Source of the DNA: JAAFIP01 sp043766985
GTDB taxonomy: Bacteria; Pseudomonadota; Gammaproteobacteria; Burkholderiales; Burkholderiaceae_C
Reading direction: 5' to 3'
Assembly: GCA_043766985.1 (NCBI GenBank)
Contig: JAYUHM010000164.1
Location: 1-28,737 of the forward strand
Length of the DNA: 28,737 nucleotides
The notes under the pieces are model-generated. The model was given only the letters and a program-made list of their open reading frames with translations, made no database searches and was not told where the DNA came from. Within the stretch, counting starts at the first letter, position 1. Each line of letters opens with the position of its first letter. Shown one piece after another: positions 6,790 through 15,227 of this stretch. Both the position numbers and the translations under genes were made by a program.

Positions 6790-8550
6790 ATGCGATTTTT
6801 GTCCGGCCTTTTAAAGGCAACGCTTGCGGTGGCCACTGCCTTGGTGCTGCAAGCCTGTGGCGGGGGCGGGGATTCATCGCCCACCAATTTTGCCGTTGGC
6901 AGTGGAAGTCCGGCTGGCATAGTGGACAGTGGGTGTTACGCCACGTCTACCGCTGCGCCAATTACGCCAGTTTCCCCCATTGTTGCTGGCACGGGAACGG
7001 TAGTCGTGACGGGTACGGCCTTGTTCTCTTTTGTGCCTAATAATAATTTCACAACGCCTAACAGCCTGTCCAATGGTGCGTTGGATTACGCCAATGCCAC
7101 CAATAAACCCGTTCGCGGCGCCACGGTACAGGCGCTATCAGGCGGGATAGTTTTGGCCAGCACGACTACCAGTCCGCAGGGCGCTTATTCCTTGAATGTG
7201 CCCGCCAATACCACCTTTTCCATTCGCTTGCGTGCAGAGCTCATCAGCGCTGATGGCCCCTCCACGTGGCATGTCTCGGTGCTTAGCAACACGGACGGAG
7301 ACGCGATCTGGGTAGTTGACACGGCGTCGATCACCAGCAGCACAAACAACATACAAACCACGACGCTCGCGCGCTCGGGTTGGAACGGGTCCAGCTACAA
7401 CTCTACCTTTGCGCGTGACAATCCCCGTGCCGCGGGCCCGTTTGCGATTTTGGACACGATCTACGAAAGCATGAAGCTCGTCACCACGGCAAAACCCAAC
7501 ACGCAGTTTCCGCCGCTGACTGTATTTTGGAGCCCTAACAACCGGCCTGCACTGCCATATGACCTCGTCAAAGGGGATCTTCCCGGCACCTTCTTTGAGG
7601 CCACTGGCAATTGTGCTGACCTGCAGCGCTACATAGCTGTGCTGGGTAAAGATGGCGTGGACACGGACGAATATGACAGCAGTGTGGTGGCCCACGAGTA
7701 TGGGCACTACTTGCAAAGCGCATTTTCTACCAGCCATTCTTTGGGTGGCTCACACAGTCAAAAAGACAAGTTGGACGTGGCATTGGCTTTCTCGGAGGGT
7801 TGGGGTAACGCGTTTTCAAGCATGTCGCGCGCCAACCCCATCTACGCCGATTCTTTTAATTTTGCGCAGAGCCAAGGCTTCACGCTGGATTTAGCCGCAA
7901 CGCCTACGGATGCGCAGCGTGGCTGGTACCGCGAGGACTCCGTGGATACGAGCTTGTACGCTTTCTTTTTGAGCCAGGGCTTTGCGCCGATTTGGACTGC
8001 ATTGACCGGCCCCATGAAAACATCGCAAGACGCGCTGGCTACGATCTTCAGTTTTGCCGATGCACTGCGCAGTGCGGGTAACTCGGCCTTGAACAGTATC
8101 TTGGCTGCACAAAATATTCTGGTCGGTGCTACGCCCAACCAGTGGGGCTTAGGCGAACGCAATAACGGCGGAGATGCTGGCAATCTGCCTATCTACACCA
8201 CCTTGACACTGGGTGTCGATGCGCCGGCCTGCTTTATTGGCAGCAACATGAAAACTTACCCCGCTGGCGACAGCCCCGTCAACAAACTGGGTGCGGTGAA
8301 ATACTTCCGCGCTACCTTGCCCAGCGCGGGCGAACGAACCATCACGTCCCTCTTTCCGCAGGGTGGGCATGACATTGATTTTTGGGTTTTTCAAAACGGC
8401 GTGTTGCGTGGCGAGGCAGGCAGTGACTCCCCGGTGTCTGAGGCTGGCAGCATCAACCTCGCGGCGGGTGAGGTGGTGATTCGTGTGAGCGATTTCAACG
8501 CCGCTTCGGTAGCGCGCGGTGCACCGTGCGCCACCATCCGCATCGACTAA
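6790..8550 (+). CDS. Putative zinc metalloprotease lipoprotein
   Basis: 586 aa from the ATG at 6790, which follows GGAACAGGT; an in-frame GTG upstream overlaps the preceding gene and lacks the signal peptide. The lipoprotein signal ends in LQAC (Cys23), followed by GGGGDSS. Residues about 110-145 resemble a carboxypeptidase-regulatory/CNA-like beta domain. A zincin motif HEYGH lies at 302-306 (His302, Glu303, His306), and SEGWGN follows at 335-340, where Glu336 is a likely third zinc ligand as in gluzincins. The last ~100 residues look like a PPC-type beta domain (KYFRATLPSAG, DIDFWVF, VIRVSDF). It is predicted to be surface or periplasmic and membrane-anchored. I cannot place it in a MEROPS family. 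Confidence 0.75.
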   Translation: MRFLSGLLKATLAVATALVLQACGGGGDSSPTNFAVGSGSPAGIVDSGCYATSTAAPITPVSPIVAGTGTVVVTGTALFSFVPNNNFTTPNSLSNGALDYANATNKPVRGATVQALSGGIVLASTTTSPQGAYSLNVPANTTFSIRLRAELISADGPSTWHVSVLSNTDGDAIWVVDTASITSSTNNIQTTTLARSGWNGSSYNSTFARDNPRAAGPFAILDTIYESMKLVTTAKPNTQFPPLTVFWSPNNRPALPYDLVKGDLPGTFFEATGNCADLQRYIAVLGKDGVDTDEYDSSVVAHEYGHYLQSAFSTSHSLGGSHSQKDKLDVALAFSEGWGNAFSSMSRANPIYADSFNFAQSQGFTLDLAATPTDAQRGWYREDSVDTSLYAFFLSQGFAPIWTALTGPMKTSQDALATIFSFADALRSAGNSALNSILAAQNILVGATPNQWGLGERNNGGDAGNLPIYTTLTLGVDAPACFIGSNMKTYPAGDSPVNKLGAVKYFRATLPSAGERTITSLFPQGGHDIDFWVFQNGVLRGEAGSDSPVSEAGSINLAAGEVVIRVSDFNAASVARGAPCATIRID

Positions 8551-8580
8551 CCGCCACACCAACGCATTGAAAGATATTCC

Positions 8581-9111
8581 ATGAAACTTTTTACTTCCGC
8601 GCTGACCCTGTTGGCCCTGTCCCTGGCGGCCTTGGCCCATGCCAGTGCTGAGACCACACCAGACACCTCTGCTGGCAAGGTGGCCCTTGCCGCGGCCAAG
8701 GCGCGCAAAAATGGCTTTACCCCTTTGGCCGCTAAAAAAGGCGGCTCGGGTGTGGCCATGGCCTACCGCATCGAGGGCACACCCTCGGTAGGCAGCCCGC
8801 TGACCATTCGCGTCACTATGGGCAGCAGTGCCGATGCCCAAGTGACCTTGCGTGCAGGTGAGGGTTTGGTGCTAAGCCGCCCCAACGACGTGTTGACGTC
8901 GCGGGCCGGCCAAAGTGCTGAATACACCATCACCGTGGTGCCGCAGTCTGAAGGCCGGTTTTATCTAAACATGTTTTCGGTAGCTGCCAGCCGCGGCAGC
9001 GCTACCTCTATTCCCGTGCAGGTGGGTAAGGGCGCGGTACAGCTTAAGCCCTCAGGCAATGTGCAGGTGATGCCGTCTGGCGAGCGCGTTATATCGGTGC
9101 CAGCGCAGTAA
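8581..9111 (+). CDS. Secreted protein of unknown function
   Basis: 176 aa, ATG after a GAAAG box and 30 nt after the metalloprotease stop. A Sec signal peptide (MKLFTSALTLLALSLAALA) with likely cleavage after AHA-SA is followed by an Ala/Lys-rich linker. From about residue 60 a beta-rich domain follows, with alternating hydrophobic strands (PLTIRVTMG, DAQVTLRAGEGLVLS, AEYTITVVPQSEGRFYLNMF). The fold looks immunoglobulin-like, but I recognise no family. There are no cysteines in the mature part. The tight spacing suggests it is made with the metalloprotease, perhaps as partner, substrate or inhibitor; that is inference. Confidence 0.7.
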   Translation: MKLFTSALTLLALSLAALAHASAETTPDTSAGKVALAAAKARKNGFTPLAAKKGGSGVAMAYRIEGTPSVGSPLTIRVTMGSSADAQVTLRAGEGLVLSRPNDVLTSRAGQSAEYTITVVPQSEGRFYLNMFSVAASRGSATSIPVQVGKGAVQLKPSGNVQVMPSGERVISVPAQ

Positions 9112-9137
9112 TAATTTGCGCCGCGGGTGGCAGTAGC

Positions 9138-10465
9138 CTAAGTGGCTATCAGCACCCGCGCAGACAAGCCTGTGCGTTGTACCAAAGACAAAGGCTGCGC
9201 GCCCAAGCCGCGCAAGGTCAAATGCCCACCGCGCAGCTCAAGCGCCTGCACTATTTGCTCCAGGGCGTCGGCACCGCTGCTGTCCAGTGCCAATAGCTGG
9301 CTGCAGTCCAGGCTAATGTCGCGTAACGCAGGGGTTTGGCTGATGTGTTGCATGACGCCATCCATTTTGACCAGTGCGCCAAAAAATAATACCCCGCGCA
9401 GGGCGTAGTTGGCCGCCTCCGGCGCCAGTGGCGGGGCCGCCGCGTCAGCGCTGGCAGCAAGGGGCGTTATCTCGAACAAAATGCCCATGCGCCGCACAAA
9501 CAGCACGCAGGCCAGTACCATGCCCACCTCCAGCAAAATGGCTGCCAGCGTTACGGCGTGCACCATGCCTGCTACGGGCGTGCTGCCGCCCGCGCGCACA
9601 GCAGCGACTCTATGGCGCACAAAAAGGCCAATGTCAGGGTGGGTGTGACCAGTTGCTTCACCGTCTCCCAGCTAAAGCTGGGCCATTGCCAGTGCGGCAG
9701 GTTTTGCGGAATGCCGCCAAACTTGCTGCCAATGGTCTCCACCGGCATGTGCAGGGCGTAGGCCAGCAGGCTTAAAGTTAGCAGCGCCACCACCGGGCCC
9801 GGTATGCGCGCGGCAGTTTTTAAAGCGCCATGCGTGGCGGGCACATCCAGCACCAGCATCAAGCGCGAGTCTTGCTTCCACAAGCTGGGCCACAGCACCA
9901 AGCCGCCCACGCACAGCAGCGTGAGGGCGATGGCATACACGTTATAGGTGGGCGCAGCGCCCACCAGCGTAGCGATCAGCGAGAAAAAATCGGCCGGCAC
10001 TTTGGCCACCTGCAAACCCAATGCGTCTTTCAGCTGCGACAAGGCCACCAGTACGGCAATGCCATTGGTAAAGCCAATGATCAAGCCCACGGGCACGTAG
10101 CGCACCAAGTTGCCCAGCCGCATCCAGCCCATGGCAAACAGCAGCGCGCCAGCCAGGGCCGTGGCAATCAGCAAATTAGGCAGGCCGTAGCGCTGCACAA
10201 TGCCGTACACGACGACGATAAACGCACCAGCTGGCCCACCAATCTGGATGTTCGATCCGCCGAGGGCCGCCACCAAAAACCCCGCCACAATCGCAGTCCA
10301 CAGCCCCGCCTGCGGCGAGAGCCCCGAGGCAATGCCAAACGCCATGGCCAGCGGCAGCGCCACAATGCCCACGGTAATGCCCGCGCCGACATCTTTTAAC
10401 AAGGTAGCCCGGCTGTAGCCCTGTAGCGCGTCTATAACGCGGGGGCGAAAGCGGGCAAACAGCAT
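9138..10465 (-). pseudogene. SulP family anion transporter, frameshifted with two internal deletions
   Basis: The N-terminal ~290 codons (from the ATG at 10465) encode a normal SulP core: GITVGIVALPLAMAFGIASG, IQIGGPAGAFIVVVYGI, VPVGLIIGFTNGIAVLVALS. The frame stops at 9572 just after AIESLLCARAA. A second overlapping frame continues with GGSTPVAGMVHAVTLAAILL, then EVGMVLACVLFVRR and a C-terminal STAS domain to 9138. Intact relatives have about 40-45 residues between ESLL and the TPVAGMVHA motif, and a further membrane-spanning segment of perhaps 70-90 residues before EVGM; both are missing here. The first junction is also a frameshift. The product cannot be a working transporter. The gene begins 6 nt after the metG stop and was probably cotranscribed with it. 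Confidence 0.85.
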
Positions 10466-10471
10466 AGTGTT

Positions 10472-12622
10472 TTAGTGAATCCGCATGCCTGGCTGGGCAC
10501 CTGGCCAGGGGTTCAAAATGTAGATGCCGGGGTTGGCTTTGTCGTCGCCATGGCTGGCGGCCAGCACCATGCCTTCGCTGACGCCAAACTTCATCTTGCG
10601 CGGTGCCAGGTTGGCCACCATCACGGTGAGCTGGCCTACCAGCTCCGCAGGCGTATAGGCGTTGGCGATGCCGCTGAACACATTGCGCTGTTTAGCGCTG
10701 CCATCCGGATTGGTCTCGCCCACATCCAGCGTCAGGCGCAGCAGCTTGGTAGAGCCTTCCACCGCCTCGCAGTTCACTATTTTGGCAATGCGCAGGTCAA
10801 TCTTGGCGAAGTCGTCGATGCTGATAGTGGGGGCCAGCGCCTCGCCACCGGGCAGGGATGATGCAGTTGCTATGCCTGCTACACTTTCAGCAGCAGCTTG
10901 TGCCATGTTTTGTTGGGCTGGAGGCTCAAACAATGCTTCAAGTTGCTCGGGCGCCACGCGCTGCATGAGGTGCTTGTAGTCGCCAATCACGTGGCCTTCG
11001 CCCATCAGTTTTGCGCCATCGGTAAACGACAGCGCAGGTATCTTCAAAAACGCTTCTACCTGCGCAGCCAGTGCGGGAAGCACAGGTTTCATGTACAGGG
11101 TAAGCAAGCGAAAAGCCTCCAAACAAGTAGTGCACACTTCCTGCAAGCGCGCGTCTTGGCCTGCCAGCTTGGCAAGCTCCCAGGGTTTGTTTTGATCAAC
11201 GTATTCGTTAATGCGATCGGCCAGCAGCATGGTTTCGCGCAGGGCTTTGGCAAATTCTCGTGCTTCATAGAGCTGAGCTATGCTATTTATTTGAGAGCTG
11301 CTTGTGAAAACCAGATCTAGGCTAGCGCCAGTAATCGCACCTAATTTACCGCCAAAACGTTTGGAAATGAAACCTGCCGAACGTGAGGCAATGTTGATGA
11401 ATTTACCCACCAGGTCGCTGTTCACCCGCAGCTGAAAATCGTCCGCATTGAAGTCAATGTCTTCGTTTTTCGCATTGAGCTTGGCGGCCAAGTAGTAGCG
11501 CAACCACTCGGGGTTCATGCCCAGTGACAGATACTTCAACGGGTCTAGCCCGGTGCCTCGGCTCTTGCTCATTTTCTCGCCATTGTTCACGGTCAAAAAG
11601 CCGTGCACAAAGATGTTAGTAGGCGTTTTGCGGTCACTAAAGTACAGCATGGCCGGCCAGAACAGGGTGTGGAAGGTGATGATGTCTTTGCCAATAAAGT
11701 GGTATTGCTCCAAGTCTGGATTGGCCATGTAAGCGTCGTAGTCCACGCCGCGTTTGTCCAGCAGATTTTTAAGCGATGCCAAATAGCCCACAGGTGCGTC
11801 CAGCCACACGTAGAAATATTTGCCGGGTGCATCGGGTATTTCGATGCCAAAGTAAGGTGCGTCACGGCTGATGTCCCAGTCGCCCAGGCCTTCGCTGGTG
11901 CTGCCGTCGGCATTGGTGCGTACCGAGAACCATTCTTTGACCTTGTTGGCCACTTCGGGTTGTAGGCGCGGCTTGCCAAGTTCGTCATTGCCTTGGGTCC
12001 ACTTTTCTAAAAACTCCACGCAACGCGGGTCAGACAAGGTGAAGAAGAAGTGCTCGGAGCTTTTGAGCACCGGCGTTGCACCGCTGAAGGTGGAGTAGGG
12101 GTTGATCAAATCGGTGGGCGCATACACTGCGCCGCAGTTTTCACAGTTGTCGCCATACTGGTCTTTGGTGCCGCATTTGGGGCATTGGCCTTTGATAAAG
12201 CGATCAGCCAGAAAAATACCTTTTTCAGGGTCAAAAAACTGCTCGACGCTTTTGCTTTTGATCAAGCCGGTTTGCTTTAAATCCAGGTAAATCTGCTTGG
12301 CCAGCGCATGGTTCTCGGGGGCGTCGGTGCTGTGCCAGTTGTCAAAGCTGATGTGAAAGCCGTCCAAATACGGCTTGCGCCCCGCGCCAATCTCGGCCAC
12401 AAAGGCTTCTGGGGTAATACCCTTGTTTTGCGCCGCAATCATGATGGCTGCGCCGTGCGCGTCGTCGGCGCAGACAAAATTGACCTCGTGCCCACACATG
12501 CGCTGGTAGCGTACCCAAATGTCGGCCTGGATGTACTCCATGATGTGGCCGATATGGAAGTTGCCATTGGCGTAAGGCAGGGCCGTGGTAACAAAGAGCT
12601 TGCGGGGGGCTGACGTGGTCAT
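10472..12622 (-). CDS. metG: Methionyl-tRNA synthetase
   Basis: 716 aa from the ATG at 12622; an in-frame ATG 27 nt upstream is possible, but the conserved region starts at residue 8. It charges tRNA-Met. Class I motifs are present: HIGH at residues 23-26 and KMSKS at 350-354. The zinc knuckle is CPKCG plus CENCG near residues 145-160. The C-terminal EMAP/Trbp111-type tRNA-binding domain starts near IDDFAKIDLRIAKIV (about residue 605). The linker before it (AQQNMAQAAAESVAG, about 567-581) is encoded by a short interspersed-repeat sequence, and a more diverged repeat-like stretch lies near residues 432-443. Divergent from apbC. Confidence 0.97.
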   Translation of the reverse strand: MTTSAPRKLFVTTALPYANGNFHIGHIMEYIQADIWVRYQRMCGHEVNFVCADDAHGAAIMIAAQNKGITPEAFVAEIGAGRKPYLDGFHISFDNWHSTDAPENHALAKQIYLDLKQTGLIKSKSVEQFFDPEKGIFLADRFIKGQCPKCGTKDQYGDNCENCGAVYAPTDLINPYSTFSGATPVLKSSEHFFFTLSDPRCVEFLEKWTQGNDELGKPRLQPEVANKVKEWFSVRTNADGSTSEGLGDWDISRDAPYFGIEIPDAPGKYFYVWLDAPVGYLASLKNLLDKRGVDYDAYMANPDLEQYHFIGKDIITFHTLFWPAMLYFSDRKTPTNIFVHGFLTVNNGEKMSKSRGTGLDPLKYLSLGMNPEWLRYYLAAKLNAKNEDIDFNADDFQLRVNSDLVGKFINIASRSAGFISKRFGGKLGAITGASLDLVFTSSSQINSIAQLYEAREFAKALRETMLLADRINEYVDQNKPWELAKLAGQDARLQEVCTTCLEAFRLLTLYMKPVLPALAAQVEAFLKIPALSFTDGAKLMGEGHVIGDYKHLMQRVAPEQLEALFEPPAQQNMAQAAAESVAGIATASSLPGGEALAPTISIDDFAKIDLRIAKIVNCEAVEGSTKLLRLTLDVGETNPDGSAKQRNVFSGIANAYTPAELVGQLTVMVANLAPRKMKFGVSEGMVLAASHGDDKANPGIYILNPWPGAQPGMRIH
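10891..10924 (-). repeat. Short interspersed repeat, copy D, inside the metG linker
   Basis: Read on the metG coding strand it is CCTCCAGCCCAACAAAACAT followed by GGCACAAGCTGCTG, which aligns along its length with copies A and C (CT-TAGCCCAATAGAATAT then AGCACAAGCAGCTA). It keeps an open frame and lies in the flexible linker between the anticodon-binding and tRNA-binding domains, a place that tolerates inserted residues. Confidence 0.6.
11295..11329 (-). repeat. Possible degenerate short interspersed repeat inside metG
   Basis: The plus strand reads AGCTGCTTGTG at one end and GGCTAGCGCC at the other, 13 nt apart, matching the two ends and the spacing of copy C (GCTGCTTGTG, 13 nt, GGCTAGAGGCC). 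The middle does not match. The protein is not longer than E. coli MetG here, so this could be chance or an old replacement rather than an insertion. Confidence 0.35.
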
Positions 12623-12741
12623 TTTGGGAATTTTTCTACGGGTAAGCACGTATTTTAGAAGGCTTGGCTACACTCAGTAGGTTAGCCCCTTTTTGCGGGC
12701 TTTGATTTTCCAGTTAATTGAAGCTTCTTCAACCCCATCCC
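12623..12741. promoter_or_regulatory. Divergent metG/apbC intergenic region with a hairpin
   Basis: This 119-bp gap must hold the promoters of both divergent genes. It contains a small hairpin, AGCCC (12684-12688) and GGGCT (12697-12701) around CTTTTTGC, followed by TTGATTTT. That is terminator-like, but it lies upstream of apbC and far from any known gene end, so it may be a 5'-leader structure. I could not identify convincing -35/-10 boxes. Confidence 0.35.
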
Positions 12742-13830
12742 ATGGCCACCAACGACGACATTCTCGCGGCACTCAAAGCCGTGATCGACCCGAACACGGG
12801 TAAAGACTTTGTATCCACCAAATCGGTCAAAAACCTGACCGTATCAGAGGGCGATGTGGCCTTTGACGTGGAGCTGGGCTACCCGGCCAAAAGCCAGATC
12901 CCGGGCTTTCGCAAAGCCCTGATTGCCGCTGCCAAAGGGGTAGCCGGCGTAGAAAACGTATCGTGTAACGTCAATATCAAGATCACTGCGCATGCCGCCC
13001 AGCGCGGCGTGGCGCTGATGCCTACCGTCAAAAATATCGTTGCCGTGGCCTCGGGCAAGGGAGGGGTGGGCAAAAGCACCACCGCCGTCAACTTGGCCCT
13101 GGCCTTGGCCGCCGAGGGTGCCAAGGTAGGCCTGCTGGACGCCGACATCTACGGCCCCAGCCAGCCGATGATGATGGGCATTGAAGGCCGCCCCGAGAGC
13201 GAGGACGGCCAAACCATGGAGCCGATGGAAAACTACGGCGTGCAGGTCATGTCGATCGGCTTTTTGGTCGCCCAAGACGAAGCCATGGTTTGGCGCGGCC
13301 CCATGGCCACCCAGGCGCTGGAGCAGCTGATCCGCCAAACCAACTGGAAAGACCTGGACTATTTGATCGTCGATATGCCGCCCGGCACCGGCGACATTCA
13401 GCTCACGCTGAGCCAGCGCGTGCCTATGACCGGCGCGGTGATCGTCACCACCCCGCAAGACATTGCCTTGCTGGATGCCAAAAAAGGCATCAAAATGTTT
13501 GAAAAAGTCGGCGTGCCGATTTTGGGCATCGTCGAAAACATGGCTGTACACATCTGCACCAAGTGCGGCCACACCGAGCACATCTTTGGCGAAGACGGCG
13601 GCAAAAAGATGGCGGCTGAATACAACATGGACTACCTGGGCGCCCTGCCACTGGACATGCAAATCCGCTTGCAAGCTGATAATGGACGGCCTACGGTGGT
13701 GTCTGATCCGGATGGTGATGTGGCGGGTATCTATAAAGCGATTGCACGCCAGGTGGCTATCAAGATTGCTGCAAAGGCGAAGGACTTTTCTAGCAAGTTT
13801 CCTAGTATCAAAATTTCTAAAGACACCTGA
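12742..13830 (+). CDS. apbC: Iron-sulfur cluster carrier protein ApbC/Mrp
   Basis: 362 aa from the ATG at 12742; an in-frame TTG upstream is less likely. It is a P-loop ATPase that carries or transfers Fe-S clusters to apo-proteins. The N-terminal ~90 residues form a MIP18/DUF59 (FeS_assembly_P) domain. The deviant Walker A is SGKGGVGKST (104-113, Lys111), followed by LLDADIYGPSQP. The cluster-binding CxxC is Cys272-Cys275 in HICTKCGH. The product is full length for the family. Its presence suits the many Fe-S proteins of the formate dehydrogenase locus, but the gene is a housekeeping one. Confidence 0.95.
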   Translation: MATNDDILAALKAVIDPNTGKDFVSTKSVKNLTVSEGDVAFDVELGYPAKSQIPGFRKALIAAAKGVAGVENVSCNVNIKITAHAAQRGVALMPTVKNIVAVASGKGGVGKSTTAVNLALALAAEGAKVGLLDADIYGPSQPMMMGIEGRPESEDGQTMEPMENYGVQVMSIGFLVAQDEAMVWRGPMATQALEQLIRQTNWKDLDYLIVDMPPGTGDIQLTLSQRVPMTGAVIVTTPQDIALLDAKKGIKMFEKVGVPILGIVENMAVHICTKCGHTEHIFGEDGGKKMAAEYNMDYLGALPLDMQIRLQADNGRPTVVSDPDGDVAGIYKAIARQVAIKIAAKAKDFSSKFPSIKISKDT

Positions 13831-13850
13831 TATTTTGAGGGTTTAAGAGC

Positions 13851-14050
13851 GGAGTTTTTGAACGCAGAGGGCGCGAAGGTTTCGCAAAAGGCGCAAAAAA
13901 GAAAATACAAAAATAAAACCAAAAAGAAAATTCATATTGAAGATTTGATGTGAACGGGAAATGGTTTTTCTTTTTCGTCCTTTGGTTTTCTTTCTCCCCC
14001 TTCTGCGCTCTCTGCGTAACCTTCGCGTCCTCTGCGTTCAAAAAATCCCC
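13851..14050. repeat. Inverted-repeat element between apbC and frmA
   Basis: The left arm (13851 to about 13930) and the reverse complement of the right arm (14050 back to about 13967) align. Shared blocks are TTTTTGAACGCAGAGG, CGCGAAGGTT and CGCA, followed by an A-rich purine stretch, with single substitutions and a 1-nt gap between. About 40 bp separate the arms. The GCAGAGG/GCGAAGG word pattern is of a type I recall as intergenic repeats in many bacteria. It can fold into a long hairpin and may act as a transcription stop after apbC. No ORF in it looks real. Confidence 0.75.
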
Positions 14051-14082
14051 TCTCTTTCCCCAACTTTTGATAAGCAAAGACT

Positions 14083-15201
14083 ATGAAAACGAAAGCCGCA
14101 GTAGCCTGGAAAGCAGGCCAACCGCTCACCATTGAAACCGTGGACCTGCAAGGCCCCAAGTTTGGTGAGGTGCTGGTGGAGATCAAGGCCACCGGTATTT
14201 GCCACACCGACTACTACACCTTGAGCGGTGCCGACCCCGAGGGCATCTTCCCCGCCATCTTGGGCCATGAAGGCGCGGGAATCGTGGTGGAAGTGGGCCC
14301 TGGAGTGACCACCTTGCAAAAGGGCGATCACGTCATTCCACTCTACACGCCCGAGTGTCGTCAGTGCAAGTTTTGCCTGAGCCGCAAAACCAATTTGTGC
14401 CAGCTCATTCGTGGCACGCAGGGCAAGGGCCTGATGCCGGACGCCACCAGCCGCTTTAGCCTGGACGGCAAGCCGATTTTTCACTACATGGGCACGTCTA
14501 CCTTTAGCAACTACACGGTTGCGCCGGAGATTTCGCTAGCCAAGATTCGTAAAGACGCGCCGTTTGACAAGGTTTGCTACATCGGCTGCGGCGTAACGAC
14601 TGGCATTGGTGCCGTGCTGTTTACCGCCAAGGTCGAGGCCGGAGCCAACGTGGTGGTGTTTGGCCTGGGCGGCATTGGCCTGAACGTGATCCAGGGGGCC
14701 AAGATGGTGGGCGCGGACAAGATCATTGGCGTGGACATCAACCCCGCTCGCCAAGCCATGGCGCGCCAGTTTGGCATGACGCACTTTTTGAATCCTAAAG
14801 ACATCGAGGCCGCAGGTGGCAATATTGTCGATGCTATTGTGCAGCTGACCGACGGCGGCGCCGACTACAGCTTTGAATGCATCGGCAACACCAAGGTCAT
14901 GCGCCAGGCGTTGGAGTGCACGCACAAAGGCTGGGGCCGTAGCATCATCATCGGCGTGGCCGAGGCGGGCGCAGAGATCAGCACGCGGCCCTTCCAACTG
15001 GTCACGGGCCGCAAATGGGAGGGCTCCGCCTTCGGCGGCGCACGTGGCCGCACCGATGTGCCCAAAATCGTAGACTGGTACATGGAAGGCAAGATCAGCA
15101 TCGACCCCCTCATCACCCACACTATGCCTTTGGAAGACATCAACAAAGGGTTTGATTTGATGAAGAGCGGTGAGTCGATCCGTGGCGTAGTGCTGTTTTA
15201 A
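14083..15201 (+). CDS. frmA: S-(hydroxymethyl)glutathione dehydrogenase (class III alcohol dehydrogenase)
   Basis: 372 aa, the usual family length. It oxidises S-hydroxymethylglutathione, formed from formaldehyde and glutathione, to S-formylglutathione with NAD+. The catalytic zinc site is seen in GICHTDYY (Cys40) and in ILGHEGAGIV. The structural zinc cysteines are Cys92, Cys95, Cys98 and Cys106 in a CRQCKFC...NLC run. The Rossmann loop is GLGGIGLN. It is followed after 26 nt by fghA, the next enzyme of the pathway. It starts just beyond the inverted-repeat element, so its promoter must lie in or next to that element. Confidence 0.96.
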   Translation: MKTKAAVAWKAGQPLTIETVDLQGPKFGEVLVEIKATGICHTDYYTLSGADPEGIFPAILGHEGAGIVVEVGPGVTTLQKGDHVIPLYTPECRQCKFCLSRKTNLCQLIRGTQGKGLMPDATSRFSLDGKPIFHYMGTSTFSNYTVAPEISLAKIRKDAPFDKVCYIGCGVTTGIGAVLFTAKVEAGANVVVFGLGGIGLNVIQGAKMVGADKIIGVDINPARQAMARQFGMTHFLNPKDIEAAGGNIVDAIVQLTDGGADYSFECIGNTKVMRQALECTHKGWGRSIIIGVAEAGAEISTRPFQLVTGRKWEGSAFGGARGRTDVPKIVDWYMEGKISIDPLITHTMPLEDINKGFDLMKSGESIRGVVLF

Positions 15202-15227
15202 CGCGAGTGGGAGCGCATTGATACCAT

